DNA of 64,000 nt, from positions 923,858 through 987,857 of the forward strand of contig MNCI01001451.1 of the NCBI GenBank assembly GCA_015680685.1, written 5' to 3'. The translations under genes were made by a program, and so were the position numbers. The notes below the pieces were generated by a model. That model saw only the letters and a list, made by a program, of their open reading frames with translations. It searched no databases and was not told where the DNA came from. Positions 1 to 11,440 of this stretch are shown here, one piece after another. This stretch comes from Gnetum montanum (Eukaryota; Streptophyta; Gnetopsida; Gnetales; Gnetaceae). Position 1 is the first letter of the stretch. The number at the start of each line of letters is the position of its first letter.

Positions 1-1200
1 GGGCTTCACACTTAGTGTATATGGTATTGTGATTATTTAAAATTTTATTTGATAAACTGCAACTCCGGTTTACCAGCATCGGCCCAAAATATCTCCAGAC
101 ACCTGTCTTGATATGACTTTGTGTCTTTGTTGCCGCATTCACCGGACTGGTATGCGATACCGAATGCATCGGCGTTGGACATGGCTACTGTTTTGCAAGG
201 TAGGTTGCAGGAGGAGTGAACGACATATCGCCTAAAAATTTGAAATAAGTCCTTTGGAAGAAGAACCCTGTTTGGCAAGGAAGTAACCTGCACAAATTCT
301 TGGAAGTTACAGGGACGAGCTAAAAACGCGCCTGCCGTTGGATCTAACTTCTTTGCAACCTTTGTTTTCTCCCCTTTGTTCTTTGCCCATGGATTTTTGC
401 AGTGTACTCATAGCCAGACCTTTATGTGGGATCATTTTTGCAAATGCGCACAGGTTCAGATTTGAGGATTTCGGCATCAGAAACCCTAAAGATCAGTGCA
501 TCGGTGGGGGACTCGCTCCAGACTCAGCAGTACCAGATCGCAGCTGCGGCCAAGTAGAGAAGAATTTTTTTTTACATGTGGCAGACATCGGTAGGGTCCT
601 CTGATTGTCGGAGTCGGGTGTTGTGTTGATGCCGCTGTTCATTTGCCCGTCGCTCGTTTCTCTCCCACTGTTGTTCCTCCACCCGCCCTGCTGCAAGCGC
701 TGGCATCGACTCTGCTTCTCTCAGCACGTCGGCTCACGCTCAGAACAACGCTCAGACAGGCGCGCAGACCAACGGCAATGGCCTGTTCGTCTCTAGCAAC
801 AGCGCTCGTGATGGCAACTGCAGCGGCGTTGATGGCAACAGCAACGGTGCTCGAGGCAAATGGATGGTCTTCAGCGCAGGTTCTCTCTAGCAGCAACAAG
901 GGTTTTAGGGCACAGATCCAGGTTTTCTGGGTTCCTCTTGTGTTGCCAACAACTGTGTGAGTGAGGGTTTTGGCATTTTTCATAACCATTCTCAACAGCT
1001 GTGCCAAAATCGCGTTGAAATATTTTCCAGAATGGTATTCCAACGTTTCCACTGAAATCTATTTGACCATCGGTAGCAGATTTTTGCTAATATTTGGAAT
1101 ATCCACAAGCCATTTTTTGCCCCAAAATTACACCCATAACAATCTCATTCAAACTTTGATTTAAAACCACACCACAAAGTCTTAACAACCGGGCAATTGA
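1..1200. other. Unassigned GC-richer segment
   Basis: This stretch is richer in GC than the DNA to its right but I recognise no gene in it. A minus-strand frame at 45-293 (82 codons) holds four cysteines and reads like protein. Its first ATG is probably not a true start, because a splice-acceptor-like TTTGTGCAG lies just upstream on the minus strand near 285, so it could be an internal or last exon. Frames at 605-1050 on both strands are Ala/Ser/Thr-rich and look like compositional artefacts. The left end is cut by the window. Confidence 0.25.
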
Positions 1201-1262
1201 ACTTTGATATGCCAACAACCTTTGAATATATAAGATTAGAAGCATGACTTGACTTTTATAAG

Positions 1263-2150
1263 TTATTGAAAATGAAGTAAGAGGCTTACCAAAATTAAAC
1301 CCATGAGTTTAGTTTTCAAATCAGGAGTCTTACTATTCCATGGAATGGCCAAATGTGCCAACACAACCTTAGTGGTCTTAATTTTCTCCATCCTTCCTAG
1401 AGTTTTTGGTACATGTTTCAAAGTACATGTCTTGGACCCATTAGCCATGGATGTAGCTGATCTTGGTATAGACCTTGGTAGGTCAACTTGCTTTGAATCC
1501 CTTTATTATTCACTATTTTCAATGGACTTTGTTGTTTATTTGGTAATAGGTTGTTTACATCACCATTGTGATGATGGTGTCTTATTAATTACTAAATTAT
1601 TGGAGACTATAGGTAGGATTTGATCACAACTTGTGATGGTTTTACTTGTTGAAGGAGGAGGAACTCTAATAATAAATGGTTTCCCAGCCTTGGAAGGATT
1701 GGTAGCTTGTAGTTTGGGCTATGATGTTGATGCCACTGAAGATGGGATATGTATAATGAAAGGCTTGAGAGGGGATGAAGGTGGTAGTACTTTGATGATG
1801 AAGGGGACTTTATTATTTGTGTTTTAAGGTTCGGGTGATACTTTGATGATAAACAATTGCCTAAGAGGATTAAACCATTTGGTTGTTGTAAGGCTATAGT
1901 GTAAGAGTTGTTATTGGTATTTGAAGAGTTGGACTTGTTCAACATTGGCTATTCATGGTTAATCATCTTCTAGATGTCATCTTCCAATGCTAGAAAAAAA
2001 TTAGTATCATGGACATCCATTTTATAGTAATGGAAAAACCTATCTAGTCTAAAGTAATTTGGTAGCTTCAAATCATCTTTGTTCAAAATTGTTGGGTCTC
2101 TAGCTATGTTACAAAGATGATCATGCCTCTTACAAGCTTCCATAGAAAGT
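1263..2150 (-). mobile_element. Degraded Tat-like gag remnant
   Basis: Read on the minus strand, 2130-1950 translates to a segment matching the C-terminal gag region of E2 (47267-48763). It has the order LPNYFRLDRF, a decayed zinc-knuckle stretch ending LALEDDI, a TAG, then KMI; E2 has PKGFRLDRF, then the knuckle, then LKQDIQRMI. Further down, near 1660, the motif KPFIIRVPPPS matches KPFIICIPP of E2. Frameshifts and stops are frequent and the knuckle cysteines are lost. No polymerase is visible. It is an old fragment of the family that fills the right part of the window, in minus orientation. The more divergent ends (1263-1450, 2150-2380) are assigned with less certainty. Confidence 0.55.
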
Positions 2151-2385
2151 TGCTAAATGAGGATCATTGAAATTAGAAGAAGGGGGGTGGGGGGGGGGAT
2201 GAATAAGTTCCCCAAATAAAAGTTCTTTGAAGCAAAGCAAATACCAATTTTAATGTGATTCCCCAACTTGGGTAGTCTATACTTAGAGGGTAGTTTACAT
2301 GCATAGCTTTGGACTTTGTTGCTCTCAAATGTGGTTTGAAGAGTACCACACCCTAACATTGTCATGGTTTTGTGCACCATCACGA

Positions 2386-2619
2386 TGTTACAGTATTTGT
2401 ATTACTTTAATATTTTGACAATTTGTTAATGTTCATTACCATATTTATTAACATTTATTTATAACTATTTAGTATGGTTATGACTTTTTTTATTTATATA
2501 CATTGTTTCACATATCTTAAATATTGATGGAATAATGTTTGAATGTCTATCCTTGTCATTATTCATTCTTCTTATGTCTAGCTATTGAGTTGCTTATTAT
2601 TGGTTAGCTAAACTTCACA
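2386..2619 (+). repeat. 5' LTR of the copia element
   Basis: About 234 bp, aligning along its length with 6772-7007 (shared tracts include atgtttgaatgt and ttattcattct). It begins TG and ends CA just before the primer site. The exact left end is uncertain by tens of bases. Confidence 0.75.
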
Positions 2620-2633
2620 TAGTATTAGAACAA
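2620..2633 (+). other. Primer-binding site, tRNA-iMet type
   Basis: tagtattagaac directly follows the LTR end. It matches the usual plant copia primer site TGGTATCAGAGC with three transitions. Its place fits the 5' LTR call and the plus orientation. Confidence 0.65.
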
Positions 2634-2639
2634 GGTGGT

Positions 2640-3445
2640 AAGTAACTTTAGTATCAAAATTTAGTTATAGCCATGATAAGAGTGGGAACATATGCCTCAT
2701 TAACCAAGAGCTAGATGCTAAAAGCCTTCAAGTACCATATCAAGAAACTCCATATGCAATTTTTATTATGAGGAAATGGAATTGAAGGTTCACTTATTGA
2801 AATTGTCATTGTGGATGATGATAACAAGATGGCACAAATATTAATTACATTGAAAATATCTAAAAAATTTATACAATTGGTGAAGTAGGACTCTGCATAC
2901 AAATTGTGAAAATTGCTAGAAGAGATGCTTGAAGTTAAAAACAAGTCAAAACTGGTGTTCCTTAAAAGTCAATTAAATTTACTAGATTTAAAAGAATGTG
3001 AACTTGTGGCCACCCCTATATAGAAGGTATGAGTGTTACGAGTTGGAATTTAAGTCTAGAATACACAAGTTTTGGATGAGCCCATAAAATTTTTTTTGTT
3101 AAAGGCACTACCATCATCGTATGATGTTTTTAGATAAATTGTCAAAAATACTAGTAAAACATATACCATGATGGAGTTATGTGTAAAAATCCTTAAAGAA
3201 GAAATGGAAATGAATGTGCACACATCAATAGCAGAAGCAACCTCTCATGCGATAATGGTTAAAATAGAATATGATCGAAAGAGGGTATGTAGGTATTATC
3301 ATATTCGTAAGAAAAAGGGTAGTCATGACAATAGCCACTATTATGATAACCCAAATAATCCTAAGGCCAAAGTCATGACAAAAAGGCAGGAAAATGAATT
3401 TGTTAAAAATGGGGTAAAAAAGTTAAACAAGAAAAATAAAAAATA
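2640..3445 (+). pseudogene. copia gag remnant
   Basis: The plus-strand translation shows a copia gag pattern: a KALPSSYDVFR segment near 3100 (family: LPxSYxxF), then a longer open stretch at 3168-3446 ending in a Lys-rich tail. A decayed zinc knuckle starts CRYYHIRKKKGSH near 3285; only the first Cys and a His remain. Several stops interrupt the upstream half. Gag would package element RNA in cytoplasmic particles; this copy cannot encode it. Confidence 0.6.
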
Positions 3446-3509
3446 ATCTAAAAATAAATTTGGTATTTCCACTGTTATGAAAGAGGAGGCCTAGCCTTCC
3501 ACCATGGAC

Positions 3510-3796
3510 TTTAATGCTCTCATCATGAATAACACATCTCATAATTCCATGTACATTGATTTTGGTACCTCATGAAACCTTACACAAAATATATCATTGT
3601 TAACAAATATAAAGAATAAGTTGAATCCACATTATGTAAAAATTGGAGACAATCAATTAATAAAAATCATTAAAAGTGGGGACTTGACAATTTCAAGTTT
3701 AAAACTAAAAGATGTTGGTTATTATAAAGAATTTTCCATTATCTTAATCTTGGTATATCAGTTAATGAATGAAGGTTTAAGTGTTAAGTTTTTTTA
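3510..3796 (+). pseudogene. copia protease remnant
   Basis: The frame shows YIDFGTS near 3553, where copia proteases have an active-site D-S/T-G, here D-F-G. It is followed by VKIGDNQ and LMNEGLSVKF near 3770, the usual end of the copia protease/pre-integrase section (consensus like LCDEGLSVKF). The active-site Ser/Thr is lost and a stop follows it. The longest open part is 3597-3797. Confidence 0.6.
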
Positions 3797-3919
3797 AAAA
3801 ATTATGACATCCTATTGAATGATACATCATGACAGTGATGTTATAGCTCATGGTGTTGCATTGCAATGGAATATCTGGGGTGAATCACCAAGTTGAAAAG
3901 ATGTATGTGATGGAAAATC

Positions 3920-4870
3920 AAGATTCACTAAGTAATACTTAAGACTTGGGCATGTAAATGTGAATACTTTAAAGGAAATGCATGAATTCTATCCAAAATT
4001 TTCTAAATTTGACAATAATGAAGTGTTTAATTATAAATCCTACAAGCTTGGAAAAATTCATCATTGCCATTAGCATGACATCATGAGATAAAAAATATAA
4101 AACCACTTGAAATTATGCATTCACATGTATGTTATTCTTTTTTACATAAGTGATGAGGAATATAAAGTATTTTTTTAATTTTTTTTCTTTTGATGATTTC
4201 AATTGGATAACTTGACTTTATGAATTGGTTCATAAGTCACAAGTATTAGAAATTAATACATTTTAAAATGAGGATTAAAGATGTGAAATATATCAAAATA
4301 AAAATATTAAGATCTAATAGAGATGGTGAATACATTATAAGTGAATTTAAATATTGTAGTAATAATGATATAAAACAAGAATTCACAATGCCCTATACAC
4401 CACAACAAAATGATGTTGCTAAAAGGAAGAAAAGATCAATTACATGATAAGATACATGTTAAAAGATGTTTAAGTGCCAAAGACATTGTGGATTAAGGAA
4501 TCATATTCTGCTATTCATATTATCACTAGAATTCTAATTGCAACTTTGAATGGCATCCCTCCAATTAAAAGATGACTTCAGAAGAGGGAATTGTCAATAT
4601 CTCATCTTTATTCATTTGGTAATGCCTATAATGTTCATGTTCTACAAGCACATCATGGTAAGTTAAATCCCAAAGTCATGATGGAATTGCTACTCAATTA
4701 TTATGTAGATTACAAAGCCTATCGAGTATGGGATAAAAAGGACAACAAACTATTGGATTCATGTGATGTGTTGTTTGAAGATATTTTTAGTAGATCCAGT
4801 AACATCGCGACTCACAATGATGTTGAAATTCCTATGGAAATCCCCACTAAATCTAATGATAACTCATGAG
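3920..4870 (+). pseudogene. copia integrase remnant
   Basis: Pieces in order: a pre-integrase zinc region RLGHVNVNTLKEMHEF near 3940-3985; a core piece LRSNRDGEYIISEFK near 4310 (family: RSDNGGEF); MPYTPQQNDVAKRKKR near 4390 (family: PYTPQQNGVAERKNR), which carries the region of the catalytic Glu, here Lys; and the C-terminal stretch 4591-4869 with HHGKLNPK, YKAYRVWD and DVLFEDIF, typical of copia integrase tails. Catalytic residues have decayed and many stops are present. Confidence 0.75.
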
Positions 4871-4959
4871 CATTTCTAATCTTTTATAAAGATGATGATA
4901 AAGAAGCTTGTGTAACTAACAATTCCAATTCCACTAAATCTTCAACAAGATGACAACCA

Positions 4960-6370
4960 TGGTGGTTTAAGAGTTATTTGAAAGACTTGAGACCAATAAA
5001 GTTAAAATATATTAATGAAATGTCAATGAAAAGGTTAAGGTGTAAAAGAATGTTTATAACTAAAGATCATTTTGATGTGACTAAATTAGAAATTATATTT
5101 GAAGCATGAGAACTTATGATTGTACAATAAGTAATGCAAAATAAAGATTGTTATGAGGTGATGAAAGTAGAATATAATATCTTAATGAAAAATGGTATTT
5201 GGAAACTGGTTAAGAGTTCACTATAAACAAACATATTAACATGTAAGTGGGTTCTTCATATAAAGAGAAAAGTTGATGACACAGTAAATACATACAAGGT
5301 CCAATTAGTTAGAGAATTTGAAAAAAAAAATATTTATTATCAAGAAATCTTTAAACCCACCATGAACTAGAGGACTATACGATGCATTTTGTCCTTAAGT
5401 ACTTCTCATGATTGGAAATTATATCAACTAGATGTAATTTTTATCTTTCTTAATAAAATCTACAATATGAAATATTTATTTATCAACATGAAGACTTTGT
5501 GGATTTAAAGTTCACTAATGATATTTGCATACTAAAAAGTCCCTTTATGGATTAAAGAAAGCTCCCTGAGAATGGTACATAAAATTTGATAAATTTGTAC
5601 ATAAAATAGGATTCAAAAAATCTAATGTAGATGTTAGTATTTATGTTATGGAAATAAAGGACTCATGAAGGGATGTAATTATGTTGTTATATATCAATGA
5701 TATAGTAATTATAAGAAAGAATATGTAACTAATACATCATCTTGTAAATTAGTTAAAAACCAAATTTGAAATGTCAAACCTTGGCATACTTAATTATATT
5801 CTTGGCTTCAAAATTCATTAGTTATTGAGCCACATATGATTCACTCAAAAAAAGTATGTTTTGGACTTTTTGAAATAATATCATATGATGGACTATAAAA
5901 TCTGATCAACACCATTGGATTTTGGCAGTGCACCATAGGTGGATGATTTTGAACTTATTCCCAATCCCACGATATCTAGGACGTTGATTGGGAAATTAAT
6001 CTATTTGATAAATACTTGGCCAGATATTTCATATGTAGTAAATTTATTATCTATATTTAATCACAAACTAACAAACATATATATGAATTTGATCCAAGGT
6101 ATATTAAGATAGTTAAAGGATATTATTGACTATGGATTGAATTATAACTATTATTCAAAGGTTGATTTAGAAGGATACACAAATATAAACTACTGTGGCA
6201 ATGCCTCTTCATAGTGTTCTACTACCAGGTTCTTGGTTAAACACCATGGGAATGCAATCTCATGGTGATCAACAAAGCAAAAGGTTGTTTCTTTTTCTTC
6301 TACAGAATCCAAGTACATGGCTACTATGAATTGGATTATAGAATTAAAGTGGCTTCATTAGTTATTTAAA
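4960..6370 (+). pseudogene. copia reverse transcriptase and RNase H remnant
   Basis: RT motifs in order: an acidic lead-in near 5100 with AMQNKDCYEVM, then CKWVLHIKRK near 5240 (family: KWVFKxKxK), WKLYQLDVIFIFLN near 5415 (family: QLDVKTAFLNG), and a decayed YGLKKAPxxW equivalent near 5555. The RNase H part reads LIGKLIYLINTWPDISYVVN near 5985 and SSTESKYMATMNWIIELKWL near 6300 (family: SSTEAEYxAL...E..WL). The catalytic YVDD appears as YINDIV near 5690. Stops and frameshifts are spread throughout. Confidence 0.75.
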
Positions 6371-6771
6371 GGACTTAAGGAGGAACTGTGTTATCAATAA
6401 TAGTTTATGGTGACAATTAAAGTGTTATTAAACTTATTAAAAATCTAGTATTCCATGGTAAACCAGGCATATCAAGATTGTAATGCATTACATTCGACAT
6501 TTTTCTTTTGAAGGTTCATCTTGTTAGTCTACATTAATACCAAAGATCATCTTGCTAATGGTTTTACTATATTGTCAGTTAAGAATTTTAATACTTCTAT
6601 AAATAGTTTGAATCTTTAATCCTCATACATAAAAATTTTGTTGCATTTTATGGAGGATATTAGAGATCTTTCTTTTATTTTGCAAACTCATCATTTCATT
6701 TTTTATGTATTGCATTGTTTACTGCTATGATTTTTATTCTTACACCATGGACTTTAATGTTTACACTGCTA

Positions 6772-7007
6772 TGATATTATGATGTTTGTGTTACTTCAAT
6801 ACTTTAATGATTTGTTAACATTCATTACCATATTTTTTAACATTTACCTGTAACTATTAAGTATGGTTATGAACATTTATTATTTGGATACAACACTTTA
6901 CATATCTTAATATTGGTAAAATGATGTTTGAATGTGTGTCCTTATCTTTATTCATTCTCCTCATGTCTAGTTATTGAGTTGCTCATCATTAATTTGTAAA
7001 CTTTACA
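6772..7007 (+). repeat. 3' LTR of the copia element
   Basis: About 236 bp and homologous to 2386-2619; ends CA at 7007. It is followed by 90 bp of flanking DNA and then the Athila-like element. Confidence 0.75.
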
Positions 7008-7097
7008 ATCCACACTAGTATAGCCCTTGAAAAGCACCACTTGGTACCACCCAGGAGTTCCATATCAACTAGGAAAGGAGGATGTACTCAAGGTGGA
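7008..7097 (+). other. Left flank of the Athila-like insertion, possible split exon
   Basis: A plus frame from 7024 to 7097 continues, after removing the element and one target-duplication copy, into 15817-15880 (stop TAG). This gives about 44 open codons including the segments HPGVPYQLGKEDVLKVD and ALMFIAHVRALKDMEL. It looks protein-like, but the length alone is not significant and I do not recognise it. Confidence 0.25.
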
Positions 7098-7927
7098 TGA
7101 TGAGTGGCAAGGTACCCCTACACTCAACCATACGAATACGCGTGTTTCATGCACGATCCAGTCAAACTCCATAGACAGACTAGTTGTGGTATCCAGACAG
7201 TTACTCGTAGGTTGCAATTCACTATCTTCCCACCTAGACTAGTATTAACTTTATCACGTATGGTTTAGTCCAGAGTGAGGTGTATGATGTGTTCCTACAC
7301 TCATGCTACTCCTAGGTATGATGGGAAATAAGATTAACTAAGCTAAGAGAGAGAGGGTAAGAGAGAATCTAACTAGCCTAAGTGTGATGACCATCCATTC
7401 CTTAATCATTCATACACATCTTGGACCTCATGCATGACTACCACTAAGATTACCAAGCGCATGGCCTAAGTACACTACTGGGCTACCAAGTAGTCACACT
7501 TGAATGCTTGTGATTAAGTCGTACTCATTCCACGTTTAATGGGAGTTTAGGGTGAAGAGATATTAACTAAGAAAGTAGTAAATAACATATAAATAAATAA
7601 TTAAGCTGAGTGGATGCTGCAATGATGAAGTAATCTTGATCTTTATTGTTGGTCATGTGCGTGTCCAAGTATGTCACACTTGAATAAGGATGTTGTACAA
7701 TTACAATCACCACACTGTGGGCATGCACTTAGAGGAAAGGGTTGAGAGGAAAACTAATTTACTAAAAACTTAAACTTAATAGCTCTAAAAACTCTTCAAA
7801 AACTTCCTACTAGATCTGTCTACCTCTTATTTATAAATGAGGAGACAGGTTGTGATATCACGTATGTGATATTGCATACGCGATATCACATATGTGATAT
7901 CATGGCCAAAAAAATGATAACTCATCA
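7098..7927 (-). repeat. 3' LTR of the Athila-like element
   Basis: 830 bp, paired with 14949-15811. In the minus direction it opens with TGATGAGTTATC, then a run of GATATC-centred palindromes (7855-7905), then a TATA box (7829-7838). Confidence 0.9.
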
Positions 7928-7945
7928 TACCCCACAACTGAATGA
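7928..7945 (-). other. Candidate polypurine tract
   Basis: The minus strand reads GTTGTGGGGTA immediately before the 3' LTR. This is short and interrupted by pyrimidines, but it sits exactly where plus-strand priming would occur. Confidence 0.4.
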
Positions 7946-8129
7946 AAACTCATCCTCAAGTTACAGTGAGAAAAAGCTCCATTGATTACATAGTGGATAG
8001 GTACGAGATTATTGACTAGTGAGAATGGGTTCATGCCGTAGTGTGGAATCAGAAAAAAATTGAGACACAACACAAAGAATACGAAAGAAAATCCTATAGA
8101 TACAAAATTGATGGAACTCATGTAGTTCC

Positions 8130-10720
8130 TAGTGGCGGTGGCTCCTTCATGGGTGCCTTTCCCTTGTCTTGTGCTCTAGGCCTTGCGACCTGATGGCGTT
8201 GAAGTATGGCCTAGAGTTTCTCCTCTTCAGTTCGAGGATCCTGTGCCATCCATGCTAATGTTCCGATGTTTGATGGAGTCAGCACCTCCTATGGGTAGGG
8301 TAGTTGCAGAAACATTTGATTTTCCTTGACATCCCAAGCCGCAAACACCTATCGTTCCTTCTCATAGGCTCTAGCTTTGTCTTTGTATTCTTGAAAATCG
8401 ACAAGTCGTCGAGCCAAATCTGTTGCAACACCTTTTTTCACCTAGTAGCTTGCTTTAACCATTTTAATTTTAGAATTTGCAATTTCCAATTTTTGCAATA
8501 TCTTCTTGCATTCCACAAATTCTATTTCATATTTGATGTAGGTGGTAGCTACTTATTGCTCAAGCTCTGTTCTTGAGTGCCCTGCTGTTAACATGGCAAG
8601 GTTGGCATACCACAGGTTTTTCAACTCCATGTATTCAGTAAGGTCCTGGATCTGTATGTTCCGGTTCTTAACTTCCACCTAGTGGGCAAATGCATATGTG
8701 TCCAATATGGCCTGCTAGTCAGTGTGTTGAGCACTGATAGCATTGATGTAGGCCTTAGCCATATGGATCTCCTTCTCAATGATCTGTTTATACATCCCCA
8801 CTTGGTCCACGAAGTGCTTCTTTATCTTTCCATGGTATTTAGCCTCATTTTGCCACGTGCTTATTTCAATAGCCATCTTATGGAGGATGGCGCGTACCTC
8901 CTCTATTAAGAGGATTCGATTTTCCCTGGCTAAATATTTTATGTCCTGGTTGACCCAAATGAGTTGTTCTCGTAACTAGTAAAAATGTTCTTCGAAAATA
9001 GTCTTCTACTTTTTCACAAAGGTCAACCGAAGGTTGTCAGCAACAAGCTGCTTGTTTTCCTCTTGTAAGGCCTTGAGTGCCTTAGTATGTACATAAGTTT
9101 GTGCCTGTGTTGCAGAGGCATCCTAAATAGCCTTCTCTTTTTCTTTTGCCACCTTCTTATTCTCCATCAAAAATTTGGTCAGTTGCTCAGTTTTAAAAGT
9201 GTCAAGCTAGTCTGCAGGAACAAATTACATAGGATCCTGCTATGCTGCTTATAGGGCCACAAGCCTTTCTTGTAATTTTTGCACCTCTACTTCAGCATGC
9301 TCGACCCTCATCTCTGTCAATACTAGCTTTCCTTTGGTGGAAATGAGGTTTGATTGAATTGCTGTAACATCCTCAAGGATGTCAAATAGGGATGTCATTA
9401 CCTATCCTATTTGTAGCAATCGATCAAGTACATCCTCATGTTCCGCAAGAGTCATTGAGGTTCCTACTAGATTTTGAGCATCCTGTGCTCCTGTAAGGTC
9501 TGCCAATGGCACAAAAGGTACATTAAATGATTCCTTAATGTGGTTTGTGACCACTTCTGTGGCTTCTGCTACATCCTGGTGTTGCATGACCACCACTATG
9601 GCCCCTTCACCAATTTCTAATTGCACTTGAAAAAATGCATTGTTCCCTGAGATCTGTTGTGACCAAGTGGTCTCCTCTCCTCTTGTCTAGATGAACACTT
9701 CTCCCCTTGTGTGATCCAAGAAAATCATGGGCTATATGGCATCATTGATGATGCAGAAAAGGTTTGCATCATTACGACTTCCCCAACTAATCGTCTCAAC
9801 GATGGCCTAGAGATGGCTTATTGACAGTCTGTAATCCTATGGTGGTGGTGGTGGTTGATCCTACTAGCCAGTGCTAGGCCTTGCTTCTTGTTGTTGGCTA
9901 GGTCCCATGCTTGGAAGTTGGCTGGGTCCTGCAAGTTGAGTTGCAATTTTCCTTGTTGTTTGTTTCTTTTCTTGCTCCAGCCCCAGCGTCTCACCAGTGA
10001 TTTTCCTTGCAGCTAGTGGCTTTAGCAGTTCAGCATATGAAGCATTTTGGGCTTTTTGGAGGACATCATTGGTGTATCCTCTGATACCAACACATTTGCA
10101 CAACTTCTTGATAAGATAAGGGAAGGACAACGCAAGCTTCCTTGTCTTCCGTTCTTCAAATCGCCTTAGGATCTTCATAAAATATTGATGAGGTAGGTTA
10201 GCATTAACCTTCCCCATCAACACTGCACATCCTCTTACCGCATATGTTGAAATTATTTTTAAGCCCTTTGTGGGGAAGAGGTGATAAGTCCCTATTTTGA
10301 AGTAGATCCTCTCTTCCATCATCAACTCTCCAAATGTCTTATCTTTCTTGCCATATGCCCTTTCCAACCAAACTCATCGTGCATCAAGGTTTGAATAGGT
10401 AGATAATTGAGCAACCTTTGGCCCTATATTCAGAAGGTTTAATACTTTTGAAATGGCCTAAACAACTATCACACCATAAATGTTAACCATGGTGCCTTGT
10501 TCCCTGTTGTGCCGAAATTGGTATGTTTCCCCTAAGTACCAGGCACCTCTTTCAAATAGGATAGGCCATAATGGAGATCATTTGAGGTGGTCCCTAATGG
10601 TCTTTGGAGCAAAATCTGTGAAAGATTCAAAATTTAATTCCATAATCACCGCAGTGAATATGGACCTTTCATGGATAGCCTGAACACATTCTTGGGGCAA
10701 TGTGAGATGTTGTCCCTATT
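8130..10720 (-). pseudogene. Second ORF: plant-transposon-type domain plus long coiled coil
   Basis: One minus-strand reading frame runs from about 10720 to 8130 with scattered stops and few shifts. The upstream third (intact at 9864-10367) resembles the plant transposon-associated domain family: a YHLFPTKGLKII segment (family: PTxHxxxVT), VLMGKVNANL, and LSFPYLIKKLCKCVGI (family: LPFPxLIxxLCxxxGV). The rest, including the open piece 9402-9626, is rich in Glu, Lys, Ala and Leu in heptad-like spacing and reads as a long coiled coil. No enzyme motif is visible. Its role is unknown; family members are known as cargo ORFs of gypsy elements. A promoter-like block lies upstream at 11385-11440. Confidence 0.6.
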
Positions 10721-11384
10721 CAAGCACTCCAGCAGCTCCTCCTTCTACCTATCTTGATTGTACAGTAGCAGGATCCTCTTGGTAAATGCTAAATGATTGT
10801 TCCTCCTGCTCTACATGCTATCCAGTAGGAACTTGTCCTTCTCCTCTCCTAGGTTGTTTACTCCCACCTTGAGCAGGACCTTTCTATTGTCCATGTTTCA
10901 GGGCCATCTGCAATCACACGGGGCCAATCGTTAGTAAGGTTGTTTCTAAAGTTAGGTTATACCTTACTGCTTGCCTTAATGGAATTGTTTTCATCTTCAT
11001 GTGACATTAATTACATGTCCTCAAAAGATCATAATATTGAGTCCCTTTTTCTTATGTGGTTTCTAAATCTATTTTTCCAATGTAACTAAGGGGATAAAAT
11101 TATTCTTTTTGGCACATTTATCCTTAATGTTATAACTAATTACCCTTGATAATGTCCTTTGGAAGATGAAAATTTCCAAAAAATTTATGTGCTATTTGGC
11201 ATGTGCCCCTCCCCCATGACTAAGCTGAACACTCCAAGTTCAAGTACGTTCAAACGGAATGAAAATCGGAGGCCCAACAAGTGAGATATACGTATGAAAG
11301 CAAGGGACGGGCAATCACAAGTTGTAGAGAGAAATTTGAAAAACTCCCCCATGTGAATAGTTGAAAATGATGGCAAGTGGTGTG

Positions 11385-11440
11385 AGGGGTCACATATATA
11401 TAGGTTTTTGTGACATGATATCGCGTACACGATATCGTAG
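11385..11440 (-). promoter_or_regulatory. Internal promoter-like block
   Basis: On the minus strand the palindromic pair CGATATCGTGTACGCGATATC is followed about 20 bp later by CCTATATATATGTG. This copies the U3 layout of the LTRs (palindromes, then TATA) but lies inside the element, about 670 bp upstream of the second ORF and reading towards it. It could be a promoter for that ORF or the relic of a nested, truncated LTR. Confidence 0.4.

Larger units (their letters stand above)
2386..7007 (+). mobile_element. Ty1/copia LTR retrotransposon, decayed full-length copy
   Basis: Two direct repeats (2386-2619 and 6772-7007) flank a copia-ordered internal region on the plus strand: gag, protease, integrase, reverse transcriptase, RNase H. 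A tRNA-iMet-like primer site follows the left LTR. Each domain is recognisable but split by many stops and frameshifts, so the copy is dead. The two LTRs differ at many sites, suggesting an old insertion. The left LTR boundary is uncertain: the right LTR could start further left, near a purine-rich ggagga at about 6652. No clear target duplication was found. The order with integrase before RT separates it from the gypsy elements elsewhere in the window. Confidence 0.85.

Noticed and set aside
605-1052. Overlapping Ala/Ser-rich frames on both strands
   Set aside because: They read as compositional by-products of GC-rich triplet-like sequence; no domain seen.
2150-2210. Poly-G run near 2185 as a polypurine tract
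   Set aside because: It is about 190 bp from the copia LTR and no element end lies next to it.
2376-7012. Target duplication for the copia element
   Set aside because: Candidates (atcac on the left, atcca on the right) depend on an uncertain left boundary and do not match well enough.
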